Positions 8,254 through 15,780 of a DNA stretch of 64,000 nucleotides are shown piece after piece (position 1 is the first letter of the stretch; each line of letters starts with the position of its first letter). The stretch spans positions 4,960,001 to 5,024,000 of the forward strand of contig NZ_JAUSZL010000002.1 in assembly GCF_030817535.1 (NCBI RefSeq), written 5' to 3'. This DNA is from Streptomyces sp. V3I8 (lineage in GTDB: Bacteria > Actinomycetota > Actinomycetes > Streptomycetales > Streptomycetaceae). Under the pieces are notes generated by a model. The model was given only the letters and a program-made list of their open reading frames with translations. It did no database searches and was not told the origin of the DNA. The translations under genes and the position numbers were made by a program.

Positions 8254-8517
8254 ATGTCCGACCTTATCCCCGCCCTGATTCCCTGGCTGAGTTTTCAGCT
8301 CGCCGCCCTCGGTCTGCTGCTGTCGCTGGCGCGGACCATGGAGCCCGCGACCGGCGGTGGCAGGCACCGCAAGGGGGACGCGGTACCGAACCGGGTCCGC
8401 ATCCCACGGCGCGGCGCACGCGGAGCCGAGGTCCCGCTCGACGGGAACGCGTCCCGCCTCGTGCGGCCCTACCTGCCGAAGGAGTTCTGCCTGACCCGTG
8501 AGGCGGAGGCGGCATGA
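8254..8517 (+). CDS. Small membrane protein (87 aa)
   Basis: ATG 8254 with AAGGAG upstream. Residues 3-25 form one membrane helix (LIPALIPWLSFQLAALGLLLSLA); the rest is basic, with RRGARGAEVPLDGNASRLVRPYLP. No family recognised. It lies directly downstream of the GntR-type operator and overlaps the next small gene (ATGA), so the two form an operon divergent from the regulator. Confidence 0.7.
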   Translation: MSDLIPALIPWLSFQLAALGLLLSLARTMEPATGGGRHRKGDAVPNRVRIPRRGARGAEVPLDGNASRLVRPYLPKEFCLTREAEAA

Positions 8518-8693
8518 GCGCGACGGGTGACGACGTGGTCGAGGCCACCCATCTGGAGATGGCGGCCGTACTGCTCGGCCACGCCCGTGAACTGGCCGGC
8601 GAGGCGGGCCCCGCCGAACTGCGCCACTTGGTGGCGGAGCTGACACAGGCGCTCCACGACACCCTGCGCATCGCCTCCGGCACGCGGCGGTAG
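8514..8693 (+). CDS. Small hypothetical protein (59 aa)
   Basis: Begins at ATG 8514 inside the stop of the upstream membrane protein and ends at TAG 8691. The product is acidic and helical (VVEATHLEMAAVLLGHARELAGEAGPAELRHLVAELTQALHDTLRIA), likely one hairpin of two amphipathic helices. No family recognised. Translational coupling and the terminator 8 bp after the stop support it as a real gene. Confidence 0.65.
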   Translation: MSATGDDVVEATHLEMAAVLLGHARELAGEAGPAELRHLVAELTQALHDTLRIASGTRR

Positions 8694-8700
8694 GGCACGC

Positions 8701-8739
8701 GGGCCCGGCGTCCGGCCCCGCGGCCGGGACGCCGGGCCC
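8701..8739 (+). terminator. Strong stem-loop terminator
   Basis: A perfect 13-bp stem: GGGCCCGGCGTCC (8701-8713) pairs with GGACGCCGGGCCC (8727-8739), loop 13 nt. It starts 8 bp after the stop of the small-protein operon. No U-tract, which is usual for Streptomyces. Confidence 0.75.
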
Positions 8740-8849
8740 TCCGTCCCGCCGCCGTGCGGCCCGGGTCGACGACGGCAGCGAGTTCACCGTCGACCCGAAG
8801 GCGCGCCACCGGTCCTGAGTCAGTGCCGTCGCGCCGGTAGGCTCGGGGT

Positions 8850-9536
8850 GTGAACGCAGGAGAAACACAGCGGCGGCCTTGGATCGTGGGGGTGTCCGGC
8901 GCGTCCGGAACCCCGTACGCGGCGGCCGTGCTGCGTGCGCTCCTGGACGCCGGGGAGAGCGTCGACCTGGTCGTCAGCCGTGCCTCGCGGCTCACCCTGC
9001 TCGACGAGACCGGGATCAGCTTCCGGGACGCCCACTGGCGCGACGACCTGCGGGAATGGCTGGCCCGGGGAGCCGACGGCAAGACCGGCACCTTCGCCGT
9101 GGACGTCGAGGGGCACCTCGACGACGTACGCCACTGGAGTGCGGGGGACCTGGCGGCGGGGCCGTCCTCCGGTTCGTACCCCTGCAAGGGCATGCTCGTC
9201 GTGCCCGCCTCCACCGCCTGTGTGGCGGGAGTCGCGCTCGGCCTCTCGAAGGATCTGCTGCAGCGGGCGGCGAGCGTCACCCTCAAGGAAGGCCGCAAGC
9301 TGGTCGTCGCCGTCCGGGAGACCCCGCTGAACGGGCAGACCCTGCGGCACCTGGTGACGCTCGACGACGCGGGCGCGACCGTGCTGCCGGCCTCCCCGGC
9401 GTTCTACGCGGGGGCCACGCACATCCAGGACCTCGTGGACTTCGTCGCCGGGCGCGTACTGGACGCGGCGGGCGTCCCGCACACGCTCTACCGACGCTGG
9501 AAGGGCGAACTCGGCGGCGGCTCCCGCGCCACCTGA
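8850..9536 (+). CDS. ubiX: UbiX-family flavin prenyltransferase
   Basis: 228 residues from GTG 8850. The N-terminal flavin-binding motif IVGVSGASGTPYAAAVLRAL, then SSGSYPCKGMLVVPAST and ETPLNGQTLRHLV, is diagnostic of the family. UbiX enzymes join dimethylallyl phosphate to FMN to make prenylated FMN, the cofactor of UbiD decarboxylases. Its position between the UbiD-like/MqnP pair and mqnE indicates service to menaquinone synthesis. Transcribed separately from the GntR-linked unit upstream, after a strong terminator. Confidence 0.92.
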   Translation: MNAGETQRRPWIVGVSGASGTPYAAAVLRALLDAGESVDLVVSRASRLTLLDETGISFRDAHWRDDLREWLARGADGKTGTFAVDVEGHLDDVRHWSAGDLAAGPSSGSYPCKGMLVVPASTACVAGVALGLSKDLLQRAASVTLKEGRKLVVAVRETPLNGQTLRHLVTLDDAGATVLPASPAFYAGATHIQDLVDFVAGRVLDAAGVPHTLYRRWKGELGGGSRAT

Positions 9537-9636
9537 GCATCCATCACCCGAGCGCCGCCCACGCACGGCGCACGACAGCAACGCCGCAGTACCCCGTCAT
9601 CACCCACGAACTCTTCAGCGGAAGGCTATCGATCGC

Positions 9637-10092
9637 ATGGACGCGGTGGACAGGCAGCTCATCCAGGCTCTCAGGGAGAACGGCCGGGCCTCGTACGCGG
9701 AGCTGGGACGCCTCGTCGGACTGTCGGGACCCAGTGTCACCGACCGCATCAACCGGCTGGAGGCGGCCGGTGTCATCACCGGCTACCGCGCGACGGTCGA
9801 CTCGGCCTCGCTCGGCCTCGGCGTCATCGCCCTCATCGGCATCTCGCTCTCCGACGCCGCCGACCACGAGGACGTGGCGCGCCGGATGAAGGACCTGAAC
9901 GAGATCGAGGACTGCTGGTTCATCGCCGGCGACGACTCCTTCATGCTCAAGGTGCGGGCGTCCGACGTGGACGGCCTGGAGCGGACCATCCGGCGTCTCT
10001 CGGGGACCAAGGGCGTCTCCAGGACCCGTACCACCATCGTGCTCTCCACGAAGTGGGAGAACCGGGTGGGCGAACTGCCCGAGGAGGAGTAG
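9637..10092 (+). CDS. Lrp/AsnC-family transcriptional regulator
   Basis: 151 residues, the usual length. N-terminal helix-turn-helix (DRQLIQALRENGRASYAELGRLVGLSGPSVTDRINRLEAAGVI) followed by a RAM ligand/oligomer domain (LGLGVIALIGISL ... DCWFIAGDDSFMLKVRA). It sits between ubiX and mqnE, all on the same strand, 100 bp after ubiX and 97 bp before mqnE. Local regulation of these menaquinone genes is a natural guess, but no operator was identified and Lrp proteins often act on distant genes. Confidence 0.92.
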   Translation: MDAVDRQLIQALRENGRASYAELGRLVGLSGPSVTDRINRLEAAGVITGYRATVDSASLGLGVIALIGISLSDAADHEDVARRMKDLNEIEDCWFIAGDDSFMLKVRASDVDGLERTIRRLSGTKGVSRTRTTIVLSTKWENRVGELPEEE

Positions 10093-10188
10093 CACGGGCG
10101 CGGGAGTACGGTTGAGCGGTTGACGCGGATCGGCACAGGCCGCATCGGCACAGGTCACAGGTCACAGGTCACAAGGAGAGGTACACGC

Positions 10189-11352
10189 ATGGACGTCGGG
10201 CTCAAGCGCGAGCTGGAGGACAAGGTCCGGGCCGGTGAGCGGCTGACCCGCGAGGACGGCATCGCGCTCTACGAGTCGGACGACCTGGCCTGGCTGGGCG
10301 GCCTCGCCCACGAGGTGCGTACCCGCAAGAACGGTGACGTCGTCCACTTCAACGTCAACCGCCACCTCAACATGACGAATGTGTGCACCGCGTCGTGCGC
10401 CTACTGCTCGTTCCAGCGCAAGCCGGGCGAGAAGGACGCGTACACGATGCGCATCGAGGAGGCGGTGAAGCTCGCCAAGGCGATGGAGGGCGAGAACCTC
10501 ACCGAGCTGCACATCGTCAACGGCCTGCACCCGAACCTGCCGTGGCGCTACTACCCGCGGTCGCTCAGCGAGCTGAAGAAGGCCCTGCCGAACGTCTCCC
10601 TGAAGGCCTTCACCGCCACCGAGATCCACCACTTCGAGACGATTTCCGGACTCAGCGCCTCCGAGATCCTCGACGAGCTGATCGACGCCGGTCTTGAGTC
10701 CCTGACCGGCGGCGGCGCGGAGATCTTCGACTGGGAGGTCCGGCAGCACATCGTCGACCACCGCACCCACTGGGAGGACTGGTCGCGCATCCACCGCCTC
10801 GCGCACGAGAAGGGTCTGAAGACCCCGTGCACGATGCTGTACGGCCACATCGAGGAGCCCCGCCACCGGGTCGACCACGTCCTGCGGCTGCGTGAGCTGC
10901 AGGACGAGACCGGCGGCTTCCAGGTCTTCATCCCGCTGCGCTACCAGCACGACTTCGTGGACCTGAAGGACGGCAAGGTCCGCAACCGCCTCCAGGCGCG
11001 TACGCAGATGGCCACGGGCGCGGAGGCACTGAAGACCTTCGCGGTCTCCCGGCTGCTCTTCGACAACGTGCCGCACGTGAAGGTCTTCTGGGTCATGCAC
11101 GGCGTCCGGACGGCCCAGCTCGCGCTGCAGCACGGGGCGGACGACATGGACGGGTCGGTCGTCGAGTACAAGATCACGCACGACGCCGACGACTACGGCA
11201 CGCCGAACAAGCTGACCCGTGAGGACCTGCTCGACCTGATCCGGGACGCCGGGTTCCGGCCGGTGGAGCGGAACACCCGGTACGAGATCATTCGCGAGTA
11301 CGAGCCCGCGGCGGCGGACCGCCGGGACACTCCGCAGCCGATGCGGCTCTGA
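10189..11352 (+). CDS. mqnE: Aminofutalosine synthase MqnE (radical SAM)
   Basis: 387 residues from ATG 10189, with AAGGAGAG 8 nt upstream. The radical SAM cluster motif CTASCAYC (CxxxCxxC, about residues 67-74) binds a 4Fe-4S cluster. ELHIVNGLHPNLPWRYY, TATEIHHFE and LESLTGGGAEIF are typical of the MqnE/MqnC family. It joins the enolpyruvyl benzoate made by MqnA to a radical derived from SAM, giving aminofutalosine. MqnE is told from MqnC by length, by its NMTNVCTASCAYCSFQRKPGEKDAYTM region, and by the presence of a distinct MqnC gene at the right edge. CACAGGT repeats stand before the ribosome-binding site (about 10149-10173). Confidence 0.94.
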   Translation: MDVGLKRELEDKVRAGERLTREDGIALYESDDLAWLGGLAHEVRTRKNGDVVHFNVNRHLNMTNVCTASCAYCSFQRKPGEKDAYTMRIEEAVKLAKAMEGENLTELHIVNGLHPNLPWRYYPRSLSELKKALPNVSLKAFTATEIHHFETISGLSASEILDELIDAGLESLTGGGAEIFDWEVRQHIVDHRTHWEDWSRIHRLAHEKGLKTPCTMLYGHIEEPRHRVDHVLRLRELQDETGGFQVFIPLRYQHDFVDLKDGKVRNRLQARTQMATGAEALKTFAVSRLLFDNVPHVKVFWVMHGVRTAQLALQHGADDMDGSVVEYKITHDADDYGTPNKLTREDLLDLIRDAGFRPVERNTRYEIIREYEPAAADRRDTPQPMRL

Positions 11353-11391
11353 CCGCGTCGGCTGCATCAGATGGTTCGTCCGCGGGTGCGC

Positions 11392-11421
11392 GGGGGCTGG
11401 TCGCGCAGTTCCCCGCGCCCC
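11392..11421. repeat. Dispersed hairpin repeat, copy 1
   Basis: Sequence beginning GGGGGCTGG and including CGCGCAGTTCCCC. It is nearly identical to 15655-15684 and can fold on itself (GGGG with CCCC ends). It lies between the convergent mqnE and TetR genes, where it may end transcription from both sides. Confidence 0.65.
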
Positions 11422-11445
11422 CGAAGGCGCCCCTGAAGGCGCTTC

Positions 11446-12030
11446 TCAGGCGGTGCGGGTGTGGAGGATTCCTTCCACGCCCCGCAGGAAGGTCTCGGAG
11501 ACCAGGGCCGGGTCGAAGAGGCAGCCCGCCGCCATCGCGCCGTCCCTGAGCATGACGAAGTGCCGGGCGTCCGCGTCCGCGGGCGCGTCGCCGGTCTCCG
11601 CCAGCAGTTGTGTGACGGTGTTCAGGAACCACTGCCGATGGGCCAGGACGGCCTGATGGATCGGGTGGGCGGCGTCGTGGTACTCGGCCGCCGCGTTGAG
11701 GAAGGCGCAGCCGCGGAACCCGGGGGACCGGATGCCCTCGGTGATGGACCGGGCGACGGCCCGCACCCGCTCGACCGGTGACCGGCCGCTCGCCAGGGCC
11801 GCGGCGACCTGCCCGCGGATCCCCTGGTCGGCCAGATCGAGATACGCGAGGACGAGTTCCTCCTTGCCCACGAAGTGCCGGTACAGCGTGGCCCGGGTGA
11901 CCTGCGCCTCCGTGGTGATCCGGTCGATGCCGACCGAGTGGATCCCCTCCGCGTAGAAGATCCTCGTCGCTGTGTTCAGCAGTCGCGCACGCGCTTCGGA
12001 CGTACTGACGCTCTCCGGGCTCCTGCTCAT
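11446..12030 (-). CDS. TetR-family transcriptional regulator
   Basis: 194 residues. N-terminal helix-turn-helix (ARLLNTATRIFYAEGIHSVGIDRITTEAQVTRATLYRHFVGKEELVLAYL) and an all-helical C-terminal ligand domain. Divergent from a membrane protein gene; the 121 bp between contains two identical palindromic sites in inverted orientation, strongly suggesting that it represses itself and the membrane protein. Ligand unknown. Confidence 0.92.
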   Translation of the reverse strand: MSRSPESVSTSEARARLLNTATRIFYAEGIHSVGIDRITTEAQVTRATLYRHFVGKEELVLAYLDLADQGIRGQVAAALASGRSPVERVRAVARSITEGIRSPGFRGCAFLNAAAEYHDAAHPIHQAVLAHRQWFLNTVTQLLAETGDAPADADARHFVMLRDGAMAAGCLFDPALVSETFLRGVEGILHTRTA

Positions 12031-12058
12031 GCCCGTCAGCGTACCAAAACAAAGAGGT

Positions 12059-12121
12059 AGAACGTTCGGTATTGACAGCTGTGCCCGGCTGCCCCTTAGC
12101 TGTCATGTGACCGAACGTTCT
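12059..12121. promoter_or_regulatory. TetR operator pair with nested inverted repeats
   Basis: AGAACGTTCGGT (12059-12070) and ACCGAACGTTCT (12110-12121) form a perfect 12-bp inverted repeat; each contains the palindrome GAACGTTC. Nested inside are TGACAGCT (12073-12080) and AGCTGTCA (12098-12105). A TTGACA at 12072-12077 suggests that the rightward promoter lies within. Confidence 0.75.
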
Positions 12122-12151
12122 CCCTCACCTTCCGCCTTGAAAGGCACTCCT

Positions 12152-12724
12152 GTGAGCAGCTCAGTGGATTCCCGTGTCACCGCCGGCCCCACCGGCGTTC
12201 CCGCCGCCCTGCGCAAGCTGTACTTCGTGCGCTTCGCGTTCGCCGCGGTGTGGGCCGCCCTGCTGTTCGCGACCGCCGACACCCTGGGGCCGGTGAGCGT
12301 GACGCTGCTGGTGGTCTATCCGCTGTTCGACGTGGCGGCCGCGGTCGTCGACGTCCGGTCCGCCAGGACGAACGGCGGTACGGCCCCGGCGCTGCTCGTG
12401 AACATCGCGATCAGCTCGCTCACGGTCGTCGCCCTGGCCGTCGCCGCCACCTCCGGCATCCCCGCCGTGCTGCGGGTCTGGGGGATCTGGGCCGTCGCCG
12501 CGGGAGTCGTCCAGCTCATCGCGGGCGCCCTCCGCCGGAAGCTGGGCGGGCAGTGGCCGATGATCGCCAGCGGCGCCGTCTCCACTCTCGCCGGCACGTC
12601 CTTCTTCGCCTCGGCCGGCGGCGACGACGCCTCGCTGACGAACCTCGCCGGCTACGCCTTCCTCGGAGGCGTCTTCTTCCTCGTCTCCGCGCTCCGGCTC
12701 GGCCGCGTCCGCGACGGGGCGTGA
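12152..12724 (+). CDS. Integral membrane protein under TetR control
   Basis: 190 residues from GTG 12152, with GAAAGG upstream. About six hydrophobic helices and almost no soluble part; the pattern of short loops resembles the HdeD/DUF308 type of membrane protein, although I cannot assign it firmly. Divergent from the TetR gene across a double operator, so probably induced by that regulator's ligand. No transporter motif seen. Confidence 0.75.
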   Translation: MSSSVDSRVTAGPTGVPAALRKLYFVRFAFAAVWAALLFATADTLGPVSVTLLVVYPLFDVAAAVVDVRSARTNGGTAPALLVNIAISSLTVVALAVAATSGIPAVLRVWGIWAVAAGVVQLIAGALRRKLGGQWPMIASGAVSTLAGTSFFASAGGDDASLTNLAGYAFLGGVFFLVSALRLGRVRDGA

Positions 12725-12779
12725 CCCCGTCCCCGGCAGCCACTTGAGTCCCGGCCGGGGTAATACGTAATCTGGCCGC

Positions 12780-13313
12780 ATGGCCCTTACGTTCGAGCTC
12801 GACCCTTCCGTTGACTTCGCCCTGCGGGACGGCATCACCGCCCTCTGGGCAGACGTGTCCAACGCGGGCGGCTCCGTCGGCTTCGTACCCCCGGTCTCCG
12901 CCGAGGCGGTCCGCCCGGAGCTCGTCAAGCACTTCATCGCGATGGCGGAGGACCGCACCCGTCTCCTCATAGGCCGCGACGAGGACGGGACCGTCGCGGC
13001 CACCGCCTTCCTCACCCGCAACACCCACCGCCTGATGACGCACTGGCTGTGGCTCTACACGGTGATGGTCCATCCCAGGCACCAGGGCAAGGGCTACGGC
13101 CGCGACCTCCTCGCGGCCGCCGCCGACGCAGCCCGGGGCCTCGACGGCATCGAGGCGATACGCCTGACCTGCCGGGGCGGCGAAGGCCTGGAGCGTTTCT
13201 ACGGCTCGTGCGGTTACAAGGAGGTCGGCCGCGTGCCGGACGCGATCAGGGTCGCGCCGGGTGACGACCGGGACGACATCACGATGCTGCTGTCCCTGGG
13301 CCGGGTCGACTGA
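12780..13313 (+). CDS. GNAT-family N-acetyltransferase
   Basis: 177 residues. The acetyl-CoA pyrophosphate-binding loop is clear at VHPRHQGKGYGRDLLAAAADAAR (about residues 96-118), preceded by the strand WLWLYTVMV, followed by the C-terminal ERFYGSCGYKEVGRV. One GNAT domain fills the protein. Substrate unknown. A single gene; the upstream membrane gene ends 55 bp before. Confidence 0.9.
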   Translation: MALTFELDPSVDFALRDGITALWADVSNAGGSVGFVPPVSAEAVRPELVKHFIAMAEDRTRLLIGRDEDGTVAATAFLTRNTHRLMTHWLWLYTVMVHPRHQGKGYGRDLLAAAADAARGLDGIEAIRLTCRGGEGLERFYGSCGYKEVGRVPDAIRVAPGDDRDDITMLLSLGRVD

Positions 13314-13455
13314 GGCACCCGCCCGGTTCCGGCCCAGGTGCCCTGGCCCCGGCACCCGGTCCCCGCTCCGGCACCCCCCTACAAGATCGCGGCCCGCGCG
13401 TGCTTCACTGGACGGTGCCCTTTGGGAACGTTCGGAACGGGAAGAGTGGATTGAG

Positions 13456-13803
13456 ATGTTCCGCTACACACTGATGCGCCTCGGTATCTTCGTGGGCTGC
13501 CTCGTGGTCGTCTGGGGCCTCGTCCACTCCGGCGTCGCCCCCCGGGGCCTCGGCGACTCGAACGGCATGTGGATCGTCATGCTCGCCCTGGTCGTCTCCG
13601 CGCCCATCAGCTTCGTCGTCCTGCGCAAGGAGCGCGACCGCGCCTCGGCGCAGATCGTCCGGCGCGTCGACCGCGTCAAGTCCAACCTCGAGGCCAACCG
13701 CAGCCAGGAGGACGGGACCGTGGACGAGACGGCGGACCGGACCGCGGACCAGGCGTCCAGGGCGCAGGGCGAGGTCCCGCAGACCCAGGGCCAGACCTCC
13801 TGA
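13456..13803 (+). CDS. DUF4229-type small membrane protein
   Basis: 115 residues. Starts MFRYTLMRLGIFVGCLVVVW, with two membrane helices (about 7-26 and 38-58), then a charged cytoplasmic segment RKERDRASAQIVRRVDRVKSNLEANR and a disordered acidic tail. The two-helix arrangement and the RKERDRAS motif match the actinobacterial DUF4229 family. ATG 13456 has GGGAAGAG upstream. Function unknown. Confidence 0.82.
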   Translation: MFRYTLMRLGIFVGCLVVVWGLVHSGVAPRGLGDSNGMWIVMLALVVSAPISFVVLRKERDRASAQIVRRVDRVKSNLEANRSQEDGTVDETADRTADQASRAQGEVPQTQGQTS

Positions 13804-13907
13804 AGACCGCCGCGCACCGCGCCCCGGACTCCCCGAGGACGGCCGGGTGCCGCAGGCGCCGCACCTCGGCCCCGGCGTGAGCGCCCGCAGAACATACCCT
13901 TTCCCGT

Positions 13908-14693
13908 ATGGGTGCAGCGAAGAGCAAACGGATGCCCCGTGCCGTGCGCGAGCAGCAGATGCTGGACGCCGCCGTACGGACCTTCGGGCAACGGGGCTAC
14001 CGTGCCGCGTCGATGGACGAGATCGCCGATCTGGCGGGCGTGTCCAAGCCGTTGGTCTACCTGTACCTGAACAGCAAGGAAGACCTCTTCACCGCGTGCA
14101 TCCGGCGTGAGGCCGCCGCCCTGACCGCGGCGGTACGCGCCGGAGTCCGCCCGGACCTCCCCGCCGACCGCCAACTCTGGGAAGGGCTGCGGGCGTTCTT
14201 CACCCACACCGCGCAGAACCCGGACGGCTGGGCGGTGCTGCACCTCCAGGCGCGTACGCACGGGGAGCCGTTCGCCGCCGAGATCACCTCGATGCGCGAG
14301 GAGATCGTGGCCTTCGTCACCCAGCTGATCGTGGTCGCGGCGCGGGAGGCCCACCGGGACCCGTCGCTGGCCGAGCGGGAGGTCGCGGGCCTCGCGGAAG
14401 CCCTGGTCGGCGCCGCCGAATCGCTCGCCGCCTGGGCGAACACCACCCCCGGTGTCTCCGCCCGGCAGGCCGCCGCGACCCTGATGAACTTCGCCTGGGC
14501 GGGGCTGGGCGACCTGATGGAGGGGCACCCCTGGACGGAGACCCCGGAGACCCCGGAGACCCCGGAGACCCCGGAGACCCCGGAGACCCCGGAGACCCCG
14601 GAGACCCCGGAGACCCCGGAGACCCCGGAGACCCCGGAGGTCCCGGAAGCCGTGACGGTTCCGGAAGGTGCGGGGGCGGCGCCCCGCGCCTGA
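13908..14693 (+). CDS. TetR-family regulator with an ETP-repeat tail
   Basis: 261 residues. N-terminal helix-turn-helix (MLDAAVRTFGQRGYRAASMDEIADLAGVSKPLVYLYLNSKEDLF) and a normal ligand domain to about residue 205. Beyond this the protein is extended by eleven uninterrupted Glu-Thr-Pro units, then PEVPEAVTVPEG. The repeat comes from a 9-bp tandem array (14538-14636) that is probably variable between strains. The gene ends 21 bp from the convergent hydratase gene of the lipid module, so it is a candidate regulator for the TTAC-type operators near 17250. Confidence 0.9.
   Translation: MGAAKSKRMPRAVREQQMLDAAVRTFGQRGYRAASMDEIADLAGVSKPLVYLYLNSKEDLFTACIRREAAALTAAVRAGVRPDLPADRQLWEGLRAFFTHTAQNPDGWAVLHLQARTHGEPFAAEITSMREEIVAFVTQLIVVAAREAHRDPSLAEREVAGLAEALVGAAESLAAWANTTPGVSARQAAATLMNFAWAGLGDLMEGHPWTETPETPETPETPETPETPETPETPETPETPETPEVPEAVTVPEGAGAAPRA
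14538..14636 (+). repeat. Eleven tandem copies of a 9-bp unit in the TetR gene
   Basis: GAGACCCCG is repeated eleven times without error from 14538 to 14636. The unit length keeps the frame, so gains or losses change only the number of ETP triplets. Perfect identity suggests recent expansion by slippage. Confidence 0.95.
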
Positions 14694-14714
14694 GGGCCGG
14701 CGGCACGGTCCTGG

Positions 14715-15590
14715 TCAGTGCAGCGGCAGTACCTCTCCCGTCAGGTGCGGCCGCCCGCCGGGTCCGCGCAGTTCGAAACGGCTCCCCTCCGCCCCGTACG
14801 ACACCGTCCCGGGCAGCAGCACCGGTGCCTTGAACTCCGCCCGCAGCACGGCCTCCTGCGGCGCCCCGTGCTCGGCGAGGCAGCGCGCCACGGTCCACAT
14901 GCCGTGCGCGACGGCCCGCGGGAAGCCGAACAGCCGGGCGGTGAGACGGTGCAGGTGGATCGGGTTGCGGTCGCCGGAAGCGGCCGCGTACCGGCGCCCG
15001 ACGCCCTCGGCGAGATGCCACTCGGCAAGGACGGGCAGAGGTTCGTGTTCCGCCCTGGCACCCTGCCCGCCCTCCGTCGTCGTGCGGTGCCGTGCCAGGT
15101 ACGTGCTGCGCGACTCCCACACGAGTCCCCCGCCGGCCCGTACCTCGGTGACGACGGCGGCCTCGGTGCCGCGCCGGTGCGGGACCAGGTCGTCGACGTA
15201 CACCGTGAGTTCGTAGGTGCCGGTCGTCGTGAGGGGGCCGCGCCGTGTGATCCCGAGGGACGTGTGGACCAGCCCGAGCAGCGGCAGCGGGAACGCGTGC
15301 CCGCTCATCAGCCGCATGGCCGCCGGAAAGCCGAGCACGTGCGGATAGGTGAGGGGCAGTTCATCGGCCCCCACCCCGAACCCGCACGCCCGCTCGTACG
15401 CGGCGAGCCGCCCCAGGTCGACCCGTACACCGGGCAGGACCAGCCGGGTCCGGGGTGCGGTGACTTCGGCCCGGGGCCGCTTGAACGGCGAGAGCAGCGC
15501 CCCCCGGACCAGCAGCGGCCAGAGGGCCGGCGAGCGGGTGAGAGTACGGGTACGGGCATGGCCGGGCACGGCATCCGTAAGGTCGTCCAT
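14715..15590 (-). CDS. MaoC-family (3R)-hydroxyacyl-thioester dehydratase, HtdX-like
   Basis: 291 residues; ATG 15590 has AGGAGGAA 8 nt upstream. The C-terminal hot-dog fold carries the hydratase-2 motif YAAASGDRNPIHLH (about residues 191-204) with catalytic Asp and His, followed by GFPRAVAHGMWTVARC. The N-terminal half is a second, degenerate hot-dog (LTYPHVLGFPAAMRL). It would hydrate or dehydrate acyl-CoA or acyl-ACP. Lies 190 bp downstream of a FabG4-like reductase on the same strand, an arrangement shared with mycobacterial htdX-fabG4. The exact chain length is unknown. Confidence 0.88.
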   Translation of the reverse strand: MDDLTDAVPGHARTRTLTRSPALWPLLVRGALLSPFKRPRAEVTAPRTRLVLPGVRVDLGRLAAYERACGFGVGADELPLTYPHVLGFPAAMRLMSGHAFPLPLLGLVHTSLGITRRGPLTTTGTYELTVYVDDLVPHRRGTEAAVVTEVRAGGGLVWESRSTYLARHRTTTEGGQGARAEHEPLPVLAEWHLAEGVGRRYAAASGDRNPIHLHRLTARLFGFPRAVAHGMWTVARCLAEHGAPQEAVLRAEFKAPVLLPGTVSYGAEGSRFELRGPGGRPHLTGEVLPLH

Positions 15591-15654
15591 CGCTGTGCTT
15601 CCTCCTAGGCCCCGGTCAGGGGCGGCATGGGGACACGGCCGCCTGCGGGCCGGT

Positions 15655-15714
15655 GGGGGCCGGTCGCGCAGTTCCCCGCGCCCCGGGTACCCAGGGCCGG
15701 TGGGGAACTGCGCG
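15655..15714. terminator. Hairpin built from dispersed repeat copy 2 and an inverted partner
   Basis: CGCGCAGTTCCCC (15665-15677) pairs perfectly with GGGGAACTGCGCG (15702-15714). The left arm is part of a repeat (15655-15684) almost identical to 11392-11421. The hairpin lies between the leftward fabG-type and hydratase genes and could attenuate read-through. Confidence 0.65.
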
Positions 15715-15780
15715 CTCAGCCACGACGCACCCGCGCCCTCACACGGGCCCGCAAGCAATGTCGGCGCCCCGGCGGAGCGC

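Noticed and set aside
14538..14636. Tandem repeats resembling a CRISPR array.
   Set aside because: No spacers; 9-bp contiguous units in a coding frame.
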